Source: Misgurnus anguillicaudatus
Taxonomy: Eukaryota; Chordata; Actinopteri; Cypriniformes; Cobitidae
Length of the DNA: 64,000 nucleotides
NCBI RefSeq assembly: GCF_027580225.2
Contig: NC_073352.2
Span: forward strand, 4,218,501 to 4,282,500
Direction: 5' to 3'
Under the pieces are notes generated by a model. It worked only from the letters and a program-made list of their open reading frames with translations. It ran no database searches and was not told the DNA's origin. Every line of letters begins with the position of its first letter. Position 1 is the stretch's first letter. Of this stretch, positions 45,553 to 56,290 are shown piece by piece. Made by a program: the position numbers and the translations under genes.

Positions 45553-46675
45553 CCATCCAAACATGTAGCGAATCTTTTAAAAATTCGCAAAAAAAAGAAA
45601 AACAAAGAAATGCCAATAAGGTGTGTTGTTTGAGCAAATGACAGTCGTATTGGTAACCTAGTAACCAACAGTAAATAAAACAAGGCCCGCTTAGAAAATG
45701 CAGACAGGACTGCATTTAGTTACGATTGGGAAAGTTATAAATTTACTAGCAGTGCAGCTTGTTATTGCCAAACTGACTGTTGTGCACAGAAGACGAAATG
45801 AAGAGTTTTTGATGCAGGCACTAACAGCAAGGGCATTGTGACAACGTCGAGCCCCATATATGAGAAAGACAACGACAGCAGAAACAGATAGACGATCAGT
45901 TACGTGGGTTTAACGTTCGCTACATCAGAATTTATTTGGCAAATGCGTTTCCTTGTCCCATTACTTGCCTTTACTCTTTTTCACATGAATCAAAAAAACA
46001 CGTCCAACGAGCATAAAAACGTATTTTGCGAATTAAGGGATTTTTATTCAAAATTTGGTGTTTCCCAATTTTGTGCTAGTGAGACACTTTGTGTGTAAGG
46101 AGCTGTTCAAAACCATGTCACTTTTTCAAAATCTCTGTAATGTTAAAGTTACAGCGCCAACTAGTGTTTGAGATGACTACTACCTTTAGCATGTTGTAAA
46201 TTAAATGCTATCTTGTCTGACCCCCTAAACCAAGACTCGGACCTCGGACTCGGAGCACATGGAGCATGGCTCATGATTTTGTGGTCATTATCTTCATTGT
46301 ATGTCCTCTGAGCATATGGGAATATCATCTACACAGTCATAAATCAACCGTGTCAGCTATAACATATAACAGTAATAGATAAAAAAAAGATTTTAAAAAA
46401 ATCAACAGTTAATTTCAGTGTTTCTAAATGTTACAGTTAACCGTAAGGACGCAGCCTGCCTTGTTGGCTTCTCAAAAAATGATTCATGCACATCTAGGGA
46501 AGGACTTGACAAAATATAAATGCTCAAGCACTCAAAGCACAGACCACCTACAGTCATCGGCCCATCTGCACTGAAGATCAGAGGGAGTTTCTTTCATTAA
46601 AGTTGAGCAGGTTCATTCAAAAGATGTTTGTTTCATGTTACACTGACTTCATGATGTATTGTTCAAAAGACATTC
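45553..46675. other. Intergenic with a MITE-like tract at about 45545-46080
   Basis: TTGGTTTCCATCCAAACATG followed by TAGCGAAT at 45548, and further ATTTTGCGAATTAAGG words near 46025, suggest a degraded MITE of the type starting TGGTTTCCATCCAA. No gene recognised. Confidence 0.4.
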
Positions 46676-47688
46676 GGGTGATTCTCGCGAAATTAGACTC
46701 ATGAGGTGTCATGAAACATTTTGATAAAAAAAGTTAATGCAAAGCAAGAGTATCAAAATAAGAAGCATACAGTTACAAACATCTCTTCATGTACTATTTT
46801 GAACATGATTTCAAATGACATCATACAAACCAATTTTGTTGTTTTTTCCACATTTTTTCATTAACGCAATATGTCCATGATTGGATTTGGGTTCTTTGAC
46901 ATAAAAATATTTATAATTAACTTCCTAAGACCTAAGCTTTGGTTTGTCTTTTTTTCAGATTTCTTCCAGCTATTTTGGGTTTAAGAAGAACCAATAAATG
47001 TAATAACCAAATTTTTTTCTTTGAACATGAAACAGTGTAACTGTCCATGTTTGTGTTATGGTGTAAACAACAAAAAAATGTGATGTCCATGTATGTGGAC
47101 ACACCGGGCCTTAAAAATAAAAAAAATAAAAAGCTTCAGTGCATGTTATACAATAAACATTTACAGTAAAGAAACATGTGGTATTTGGTGATCATTAAAT
47201 GTAGAGACAATAATAAGGAATATAAATGTGTCCAAGAAAAATTTTCTCATCCTTCCCAACAATTTTCAATCATTGTTTAAGCCCTCAAGGAACTAACCTT
47301 TAAAAAAAATTGTTGTAAGGGAAATAATTGACTGTGATGCTCAAGATGGCTACCAGATAAGCAGCTCTTATTTTTCTCTCCAGATAAAAATTGAAATTTT
47401 GTTTGTCATAGTACATAGATAACTTTTTAGTTCTCATTACTGAAACATTAGTTTGTAAATGCATATATTTAATGTAATATCATGTTGCGGTAATGATAAT
47501 TTTTGATAATGATAATCTAAAACATGTAAATAATTCTATAGGAAATATTTTTTAAATCCTCTAAAAATAATGGTTATAGTAAGTTAAGACCGTAATCTTA
47601 TATGTGCAAAAAAAAAAAATTGGCTTCAAGGGCTTTTAAAAAAAATCTGATGCTGAACACCTAAGTCCGGATTTCGTGAGAATCACCC
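46676..47688. mobile_element. 1-kb nonautonomous DNA element with inverted ends
   Basis: The left end GGGTGATTCTCGCGAAAT and the right end ATTTCGTGAGAATCACCC are inverted repeats with one mismatch over 18 bp. The interior is very AT-rich and noncoding. Flanks CATTC on the left and ATTCC on the right hint at a short duplication (ATTC) but this is not decisive. Superfamily unassigned. Confidence 0.65.
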
Positions 47689-48116
47689 ATTCCAGTACAG
47701 TATATATTGGGGGCCAGAGGTAAGGAGACTGCTTCATACAAATAATACACCTGAATGTTACAATACATGCTGGCATGCACGTCAAATACTGATGGACAAT
47801 GTACATAACAATCGTCATTTGTCCTCCTTTACATGCATCACAGTATGTACTACAAAAGCATCCAGACAGTTTGTGCTCATCTGATGTATTTCATATACTG
47901 TATGTGACACATGTTTTTCACATTTGATGAAAGTTCATTAGCTTTAACATTCCCTGTAACCCTCAACTTTAATCAAATATGTCATCAACCTTTGTATTTC
48001 TTTGCTCCTTTAGTTTCTGCAGTAGATATCAAACAGCTGGTTTTGGAGAGGACAAGGAAACACCTGCTTACACAGAGGAGGTGGAGAAAATGCCTCAAGA
48101 CAAACTTCAGACTCCT
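47689..48116. other. Intergenic, nothing recognised
   Basis: Contains a frame at 47911-48138 and 47979-48242 without recognisable domain or splice logic. Confidence 0.4.
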
Positions 48117-48713
48117 GGCTGCGTCTCAAAAATACTGAGCTGCCTACCTAGACTGCATGTTTGCATTACAAACACATGCAGCATTTTTGCATTCCATAGG
48201 ATGATGCCGAAAATGCTGCACACCGCTATGATGCCCAGTTAAGACGCAGATAAACTGATTTGCTGTACCACAGCAAATTGTGCCTATGACAACCAATTTA
48301 CTGCAGCACACACCTGTCATGCCCAAAAGAAATGTGCGCACATCTGTAATGCTGTTCATTTGAATTGTGCCATTAAATGTCAAACATCATCTAGGCACAC
48401 AGGTTTCCACAGTATGTTTGTACAATGATGCCCAAACCCACTGCATTCATGCACCTGTGATGTCTAGAAATACAACACATAGTAGTGGCTTTATAGGTAT
48501 TGTACATTATGATGACAAAAAAAGTTGTAGGCTACGTTTGTTGTATGCACTGATTCCGGCAAAGGTGTCAAGATGGTCAGATTAGGATTTCAAAATGCCA
48601 CTGGCATACCTAGCAATAACGCAGACACATACGCAGTGTGACTGCCAAAACAGCCCGTGTTGCAAATAAGTGCAGTCTAAGTAGGCAGCTAATTGGGTTT
48701 TGAGACACAGCCT
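48117..48713. mobile_element. Inverted-repeat MITE just upstream of fgf16
   Basis: GGCTGCGTCTCAAAA at the left, followed by GAGCTGCCTACCTAGACTGC, pairs with GCAGTCTAAGTAGGCAGCT then TTTTGAGACACAGCC at the right. The element is about 597 bp and ends about 370 bp before the fgf16 TATA-like sequence. Noncoding. Target-site duplication not resolved. Confidence 0.7.
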
Positions 48714-49086
48714 GAAACTCCAGCAGTGACTTGTAACGCACCATGAGCGCAGTGATCCAGACCGAAGGCGCGCAGCTCAGTGTGCCGGGACAACAGCACA
48801 CACAGACGCTCATAACCTTACGCGCATTCTGCGTCTGATTCTCATTCATTCATCATCTCTGTTTAGGATTTGTCGCAGTTATTTTTGCGCTTTTGCTGTA
48901 ATTTTACGCACGCTTTTACGCACACGCAGAATCAGCTGCGCGCTTCGAGCTTTTACAGTAGTAGTAAGAAAGATCAGAGACAGACAGACGGTCAGCAGCA
49001 GCATCAGTGATGAAAGTTTGAGGAAATGTTGAAGGTGAAAGAGCAGGGCTGTCATCCAGGCGTGGCTCGGGCTGGATATGGATGTC

Positions 49087-49094
49087 TATATAAA
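49087..49094 (+). promoter_or_regulatory. TATA box candidate for fgf16
   Basis: TATATAAA lies 92 bp upstream of the fgf16 start codon, in a locally CpG-rich stretch (CGCGCGCGC at about 49159-49169, several CGCA and GCGC words from 48760 on). If used, transcription would begin near 49115-49120 and leave a leader of about 60 bases. The start site is inferred; an upstream CpG promoter remains possible. Confidence 0.5.
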
Positions 49095-49123
49095 TGAGTC
49101 AATTCAGTCTGATCACAGATGAA

Positions 49124-49153
49124 ATGAGCGTCTCTCTCCTCTCTGCTCTGTAA
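49124..49153 (+). promoter_or_regulatory. Short upstream ORF in the putative fgf16 leader
   Basis: ATG at 49124 opens nine codons (MSVSLLSAL) closed by TAA at 49151-49153, 25 bases before the fgf16 ATG. A two-codon ATG-AAA-TGA lies at 49119. Either could lower translation if the transcript begins upstream of them. Whether they are transcribed is not shown by the sequence. Confidence 0.35.
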
Positions 49154-49178
49154 ACACACGCGCGCGCGCTTTCTCGTC

Positions 49179-52100
49179 ATGGCAGAGGTCGCTGGCTTTT
49201 TCGGGAGCATTGATCTGGATCTGCACGCTTTTCCAGCATTAGGGAACGTGCCTCTGTCGGACGGTCTGAATGAGAGACTGGGTCTGATCGAGGGCAGACT
49301 GCAGCGCGGATCGCTTACGGATTTTGGCCACCTGAAGGGCATCCTGCGCAGGAGACAGCTGTACTGCCGCACCGGTTTCCAGCTGGAGATATTTCCCAAC
49401 GGGACGGTACACGGGACCAGACAGGACCACAGCAGGTTCGGTGAGTGCATTCACAATCTGTCCTACAGTATATAAGCAGCAGGGTTTGGGTTATGTGCCA
49501 TTCTGTAAAACCAGCAGAAGTTCTTTATTTTTAAAGAAAAAAGCACTCTCATGTGAGAATTAATACATACGTGTGTACGACTTGGTGAAAAGAGATTTAG
49601 TAAATGCTGCCGTTGTGTTCAAGGTCATGACGATAAAGGCTGTTTACCAAAAAGAGATTTTATGACTGTTATGACTGAATTATACAACTCTTATAAAATC
49701 ATATTTGCTTTACCAAATATGGCCAAATACTATAAAAGTCTTATTCTCGCAAAGAAGGAATTAGAAACGGTTGTGATTGTAACAGGTTTGAAAGTTTTAG
49801 GTTTTAGTCATTTCAAGGCTTCTTGTGCTCATCTGATGTATTTCATATAGCTTATACTGCTTAAAGTCATGCAGTGCTGTTATTTGTACAAATATCTACT
49901 ACTCAAAGTCAGTTGTCCAATATACAAGATCAACGTAACAGGGCCAATACTATAAGATCTAATAAAACATAAGGTAAAGTAATGGGTGGGACAAGTATTT
50001 GTCCTTGTAGAGTTTCCAGCGTAAAAAGCATACCATGTCATTTTGACAGATTGACTGAAAAGTACAGAGCCTTATTAAGAGATTGGTATGGTAACAGAGT
50101 TGATGCATAATCTAGTGACACAACACCCATCTTAAAATGACGTACTGTACAAAACATGCACAAGTCTTAGTGTATTAGGCATAGTAAAAGTTGATGTCAG
50201 CTACTCGTGTTAAACTCACGAGAAACAACAAAAGTACCTGTCTGTCATCAGTCAGTGTGTGTTTGTGTGCGACTTGATGAATTTTTTTTAGACTAGAAAA
50301 ACATCTGCTGATGTGGAACCTGTAAAATGAAATTGAGTTCATGTTTCAATGCTTCATTTGCCAGATCTAGTTTTCAAAATCGTTCTTACATCTCGCAACT
50401 GCACAGTAGACAGTAGATGTAAGACATAACCTGAATGCAGAAAAAAAGAAAATTGAGGGCCGTATATATCAACATAGACATAACCAAAACGTTCCCTGGA
50501 GTTTAAAGCTTTCCTACAGTAAAGTTGGAGACACGATCCACACCTACAGTATAGCCCAGGGTTCCCCAAATCTTACCCTGGAGGGCCGGAGCGCTGCAGG
50601 GTTTGGCTCCAGCCCTGATCAAACACACCTGAGCAAGCTTATCAAGGTCTTCATGTTCACTAGAAAATCACAGATGGGTAAGTTTGATTAGGGTTGGACC
50701 TAAACTCTGTAGTGTTCCGGCCCTCCAGGGTAAGATGGCCTGAAGACATTTTGGATACTTAGAAATCTATGTAATGTATTACTGGATGAGATTAAAATGA
50801 TCAAACAGCATTTCAAAATATCATCAGCACACTTTAAAGCAAAACATTTAACAAAACGATTGTTAGGTATAAAAAACCAGAATGTCAAAGTGTCCAGCTT
50901 TAGTTGCTCACCTGTGTCAAATTGAAGGGGACCATGAAACTAGTTAGTTATCAAATGTTATTAAAGGTTATTGAAGGTGAAGGTCTAGCACAGGGGTAGG
51001 CAACGTCGGTCTTGCAGTGCCTATGTCTTGCAGAGTTTAGCTCCAGATCTAATTAAGCACACCTGAACAACTAATCAAGGACTAAAGAGTCACCTGAAAA
51101 CTACAGGTAGGCAGGGTTTTATCAAGGATGGGACTAAGGTCTGCAGGATGTCTGCACTCCAGGACCGACATTGCCTACTCCTGGTCTAGCATCACTTGCT
51201 TGCAAATCAGACAATATGTTTGGCTGTAGTGTTTGGACCTCAGTTATAGAGGCATCAGATCTCTCAGTCCTAGACTTAAATTAGCCCGTGCAAACTCGTA
51301 CGGCAGGGTCAGGGGATGCAGGTGTCTCTCTGCAGTGGTAAACAAGCTCGCAGCATGAGGCTGTTTTTCTCTGGAAACATGTTCAAAGGACCCCAGCCAG
51401 CTCAGGAACAGACACTACTAATTACAGCGCTAATAAATCAGTCAAGAGCGCTGGCTATTACAACGATAAACAAACGATAGCAGAGCCCAGACACGAGAAT
51501 TTTTCGCATGACTCTAATCCGTAATCATCGTGCAGGTGCAGCTCTTGCTTCGGAGACAAGAATAGCTCTAAATGAAAGCATGACCACTGTGGAATCCAGT
51601 GGTAATGCTTGTTTTTAGACAGAAACAAGCTGCTTTACTGGATCGGGTGGTCTGCGGTCATGTTTCTGGCATCCTTCTGGCAAATGCGAGGCATTTGTCG
51701 GTAATGTTGCAAGCTGGCAGCGTCTCTGATTAAACGCATATGAAGCATGCTTCTGCTTAACCCTGCTTCAGAGAGTTTCTCTGTCGTCTTGGCATCCGGA
51801 TCAGGTCCAGGTGGTGCTAAAAGGCCACAAAGGTGTAGTTTTCTCTTTAGTCTTTCATCAAGAGCGTGTGAACAGCTGCTTTGGCCTGAGATTGCGCTCG
51901 TATGCGACCATTGACACGAATGCAAAATTGATTTCGTGTAAAACTCCAATTCAGTCAGCAACCTCTTAATGTAAAAGCACGTCATTTCATTTGGTTTGCT
52001 TGTGTTTAATGAGAAGAGGTGGTCACTTTACACTGGTTTACAGTATTCACAGCTGTGCTGCAGTTGTAAAGATGCCTGCTCATTGTCTCACTAGTCTCAT

Positions 52101-54328
52101 TCTGTGGCAGGTATTCTGGAGTTTATCAGTCTGGCCGTCGGGCTGGTGAGCATACGAGGCGTGGATGCTGGTCTCTATCTGGGGATGAATGAGAAGGGTG
52201 AACTCTACGGGTCGGTAAGTCAAGCCCCTGTAGTGCTCGTTCCCACTAACAGAAGGTTCAGCTCTATGAAGTGTACCAATAGGAATGTAGGCAGAGCTGG
52301 AGTGAACAGCAACCCACCCACCGGCCCATGGTCTGTTTCCCATATGATGCAGATGTACGAGCTAACCAGACAAAACAAGCCGTGTTTCCACTGCTGCAAG
52401 CCCTGACCTCTGATCAGCAGGGAACGGCGGGGTCTGGCTTAACTTGTTTTTGTCTTTGTAACTTTTCACATAAGATTGACCTCTCAAAAAGTGTGTTCTG
52501 TCTCGAAGAAGAAAAGTTGCCTCCACACTTAAAATATTTACATATTTTCCAGGAACACGTGAAGTGCGTAACGTATACACACCCACATATCGTAGATAGA
52601 CGAGCTGAGAGCGTTCTCAGTTTTGTGCGTATCTGCCTGCAGTTGCATGAGGAACGGGCTTCGGTCTGCTGGAGTGCACGAATTGTAAAGGAGACCAGAA
52701 GATAAAAGAGCGTAGCACAATTTGACTATTTGCATGCTTGCATAGAGAACCATATATAGGAAAATGGGCCCTGACTCCCCCTCCGCAGTCTTTGCCGTGC
52801 TCGTGGAAGAAACGCGCTATCAGATTTCTGCAGACAATAAGCGGGGCCCCAGTGAGTTTCTGTGGATCTTGAGTTAAAATAAACCTATTTAAAGCAAGAC
52901 TAGATGGTTTTACGTGTAATGCGATAACATTCTTTTAAAATCAGACTTTAAACCCAGGTCGGCATGTAATCGCATTTCAGATCATCTGGAGATTCAGGCT
53001 TAGGTTCACAGCATATGAATAAAGATGCATTGCTTTTAAATGCTTAAATCATCTAGTTATTGTAACTAGTGGAGAGTAAATATTTAGTAGTGGATGGGGC
53101 AGTATTAAGTCCAAATGGGACACTACCTTACTGCAAAAAAAAAAAAAAAAACAGACCTGTAATGGGATGTTCCTGTGGAGATGCTACAACTGATTTTGAA
53201 TAAGAAAACAAATAAAGTAATTTTTAGATAAACTGCCTTACATTAATAATTTGCATCCCTGCCGTTATTTCCTCTGCCCTGTTTTTTATTTTTTATTTAT
53301 TGGGTCAACTGTTTAGAACTTGTATGGCCGGCCATATCTCTAACACTCATTTGAAATGTATTGCGTTGACGCAAGGATTTGAGCCTGGCCCATTGCATGA
53401 CTGTTCTTTGGCAGGAAACATGATGTAGCCCCAGTGTCTTCCATTGTTCTCAGCAGTGTAGTCAGCCAGCGAAAGTTCACCTGCATAACCCGAAGCCATT
53501 GCTCACGGACTTCTGTCAGCAGTGTAGTAGTAGCAGCCCACACAGGCTGTCACGGAGCTGCCGTGTTTGTGAGAGAAAAGCTCGTAGCATCGTGAGGGAA
53601 GATGCTTTTAAAACCAGACGAATGAAGAATGATTTTGGGTGTAAATGGCAAAGCTTGCCCGTAATGACTTTCCCATCTCTGGTGCAGTGAGCACCTGCTG
53701 TCTGGCCAGAGATAGTTTCCACTCTGCACAATGGTAAACTGTGCACTGTGAGAAAGAAACAGTACCACGTCTTCACACTCTCACGCTTTCCAATGCACCT
53801 GGATGTCAGGAGACGGGAGGCTCGTGTTAGCTTTAAAACATGCAGTTAAATGGCCTGATGCAAGCTGGCCACTCTTGATAGACAGAGCTTAAATGATCAG
53901 ACTACAGACATTACACCACAGCATGCTTAATTTTTCTGATTAGGGCAGGAATGGTTGGTGCAATAGTTTTCTAAACAGGGCAGGATCCATAAGCTTTCTA
54001 ACATTGCTACTGAAACTGACCGTTACAGTGCACATTATTACCCAGAAGATCTAACATTTATTTTTCTCTTTGTTTCTTGCAGAAGAAGTTGACAGCAGAG
54101 TGCGTGTTTCGCGAGCAATTCGAGGAGAACTGGTACAACACGTATGCGTCCACGCTTTATAAGCACGCAGACACTGGAAGATACTATTATGTGGCCCTAA
54201 ACAAGGATGGTTCACCTCGAGAAGGTGGCAGGACTAAAAAGCATCAGAAGTTGACTCACTTTCTGCCCAGGCCAGTTGAGATTGAGAAGATACCCCAGGA
54301 GTACAGAGACTTGTTTCAGCATAGGTGA
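49179..54328 (+). CDS. fgf16: Fibroblast growth factor 16, three coding exons
   Basis: The exons are 49179-49440, 52111-52214 and 54083-54328, with GT-AG introns of 2670 and 1868 bp. Together they encode 203 residues (human FGF16 has 207). It is a secreted ligand of the FGF9/16/20 subfamily that binds FGF receptors with heparan sulfate; in zebrafish, fgf16 acts in pectoral fin development. The start [16 protein letters not shown] is FGF16-like rather than FGF9 (MAPLGEV) or FGF20. The beta-trefoil core runs from about [17 protein letters not shown] (residue 51) to THFLPRP. N74-G-T is a possible N-glycosylation site, and Cys63 and Cys129 are the conserved pair. No cleavable signal peptide is seen, as in this subfamily; the hydrophobic [14 protein letters not shown] (89-102) is the expected internal secretion signal. 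Exon phases (1, then 0) are those of the FGF family. The C-terminal tail [17 protein letters not shown] keeps the RDLF motif of FGF16 but is otherwise diverged. It converges on atrx. Very likely correct. Confidence 0.95.
50570..50735. mobile_element. Short MITE in fgf16 intron 1
   Basis: ATCTTACCCTGGAGGGCCGG at the left and CCGGCCCTCCAGGGTAAGAT at the right are perfect inverted repeats of 20 bp. The interior GGCTCCAGCCCTGATCAAAC then ACACCTGA is typical of very common short fish repeats. Noncoding. Confidence 0.75.
50983..51191. mobile_element. hAT MITE with 8-bp duplication in fgf16 intron 1
   Basis: The element (50991-51183, 193 bp) begins CAGGGGTAGGCAACGTCGGT and ends ACCGACATTGCCTACTCCTG. 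It is flanked by GTCTAGCA on both sides (50983-50990, 51184-51191), a perfect 8-bp duplication. It shares AATTAAGCACACCTGA-type interior words with the repeat at 50570, so the two are related families. Confidence 0.85.
52215..54082 (+). other. fgf16: fgf16 intron 2
   Basis: Donor GTAAGT at 52215, polypyrimidine tract and acceptor TTTCTTGCAG ending at 54082. An A-homopolymer of about 18 bases lies near 53135-53151. Frames at 52104-52705 are readthrough of exon 2 or chance; no extra exon is supported. Confidence 0.9.
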
Positions 54329-55460
54329 CCAGAAATTTACCCAGAGTTCCTGGGTTGGAGAGGCTCGGTGAAGATGCTGGGTGGGAAAGACGGACGCCGA
54401 AGAACATTAAGAAATACGAGATCCTCCCTCTCGCCTCTCGACTGTTTATAGTTGGGTTCTAGTCCAAAATGAAGAACCCCTCTCCAACAGTGACTGAGAT
54501 AAACAGTATGTGTGTGTCCTGGATGGCTCTGTTTCCTCTCCTTAATGGGTTTTAAAACACAGAGAAGAGGGAACATTCCTGCATCCAAAGGTGGTGCCAA
54601 AAGATGTCTCGAGAAAGAGGTGTTGACTTCAGAGCCACGTGACATGTACATGCCATGCTATCACCCTTTCTTCAGACAGTCATTGTGGGAACCACACTTT
54701 TTAATAGCATTTTGGGAATGTTCTCATTGGAAAACATTGGGTCTAAACCCAATAAGCACCCACTTGTCTTGTCACTCAAGTATAGGAAGTAAAACTGTCT
54801 TTGACCAATAATATTGGCCTTCAAAAAACCAACATGCCCAGCCTGGATCCTGGTGCTGAAAGGTTATGTTAATCGGACACAGCACTTACCAAGATGGACA
54901 TGGAACGTGGATGATATTCCCTAGGACATATACAAAAGCTTTGTGAACATACATTTAAAGAGAAAAACAACCAGTTGTTAATCAAAAGCACCAATTGTGA
55001 GGACCAGATTTAAAGATTTTTTGATGGGAATGGTAACAAACATTTTCCCCATTCAGCACAAACTTACACCGGGTTTTATGTCACGGTTCAGGGGAGGTAA
55101 ACTGATAAAAGCTTACAATTTTGTAGAAACAAACAATGAAATATTTTACTCGATTTAAGAAGGGAAAATGTCTGGTGCTTACAGAAGAGTTCAGCTTCGG
55201 TCAGGGTGACTTCTAAATGTTCAGACTGTCAGGAAAGTAACTAGTGAAAGACGTGTAAATATGGATGAACCTATTTATGAGATGTACAATATATATTTAT
55301 TTTCTACATATAAAGTATAATTATAAATCTATAGAATATATTTATTTATTTCAAAGACTCTATTTTGTAATGAACTTGAAGTTATTCTACTGAAATTATA
55401 CAGAAGGGCTAAACCATTTGACCGGATTAGTTGACAATAAAATTGTCCTGCTATCAAGTC
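54329..55460 (+). terminator. fgf16: fgf16 3' UTR and polyadenylation signal
   Basis: After the TGA at 54326-54328 there is about 1.1 kb of AT-rich sequence leading to AATAAA at 55436-55441, followed by a TCTGTATTGTC-type GU-rich stretch. AT-rich ATATTTATTTAT and ATTTATTTATT tracts at about 55290-55350 are AU-rich-element-like and could destabilise the mRNA (inference). The cleavage site is estimated at about 55455-55465. Confidence 0.7.
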
Positions 55461-55872
55461 TGTATTGTCACTGACCATATCTGCAAGGATTATGTGTACC
55501 AATTAAAATCTGAGAAACACTGAGTTCATTGAGTGCATGCATACGTCACTACGATAATACAGCCGTGGCTGAACATCTAATGAGGACTTCTCAGCATCTT
55601 GTCATTTTAAGAGCAAGTCATTTTATTATAACATTATACATGTCTTATTTTCCACTAGGAATTGATTGCATTGTGAAATGTGAGTGGACTTGATGACATC
55701 AGACAAACATGAAAAGCATTACAGAGACAGAGCAAATTTTGATCAATTTCCATGTTGCCTTCAACCAAAAATGGAGACAACCTGAGACCTTTCCAAGAGT
55801 AAAGCTTTACGTGGGAGGGGCTTGACTGGTCAGCAGTAAACTCAAGTCAGTCTGTAAAAGGTGGTGGACTCC
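55461..55872. other. Spacer between fgf16 and the next MITE
   Basis: Nothing recognised. Confidence 0.4.
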
Positions 55873-56290
55873 AGGGGCCTCATTTATGAAATGCTGCGTA
55901 GAAACCATCCTAAATTTGATCTCACGATCATTTCTCAAAAATGCATTTAAAATGAACGAATGCACAGAAAACTATGTGAAATCTATAAATCACACGTGAT
56001 ATTGAACTCATACTCAGCTGAGCAAGTTCAGATCTCCGCCTTTAAATGATGCCCATTAAATGTCACCGACTTGTCAATGTTCAAATTCTTTTTGAGCAGC
56101 AAGAATGGCTTATATTTAAAAAAAAAAACTGCAGCAATCGGACAAGCAAAAGTGCGTACGTCTGCTCAGACCCTGACTTGACGTTAAGCACTTTTTCTAT
56201 AAATGTAAATGTTGCGGTGGATTTTTGCGTACACACACTTTTACGATCAAATCTGTGCGAACGCGCACACGCTTTATAAATGAGGCCCTA
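55873..56290. mobile_element. MITE with CCTCATTTATGAAA-type ends
   Basis: AGGGGCCTCATTTATGAAATG at the left faces CGCTTTATAAATGAGGCCCT at the right, an imperfect inverted repeat. GTGCGTACG / GCGTACACAC words lie inside, as in a common fish MITE type. About 415 bp, noncoding; duplication not resolved. Confidence 0.7.

Larger units (their letters stand above)
49441..52110 (+). other. fgf16: fgf16 intron 1, with two short dispersed repeats
   Basis: Donor GTGAGT at 49441 and acceptor TGTGGCAG ending at 52110. It contains a repeat at about 50570-50735 and a hAT MITE at 50991-51183, listed separately. Nothing else recognised. Confidence 0.9.

Noticed and set aside
52328..52705. 125-codon frame after fgf16 exon 2
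   Set aside because: It is intronic, downstream of a strong GTAAGT donor, and has no homology to FGFs or splice signals of its own.
49179..54328. fgf9 or fgf20 instead of fgf16
   Set aside because: The MAEV...DLDLH start, the RDLF tail and linkage to atrx favour fgf16.
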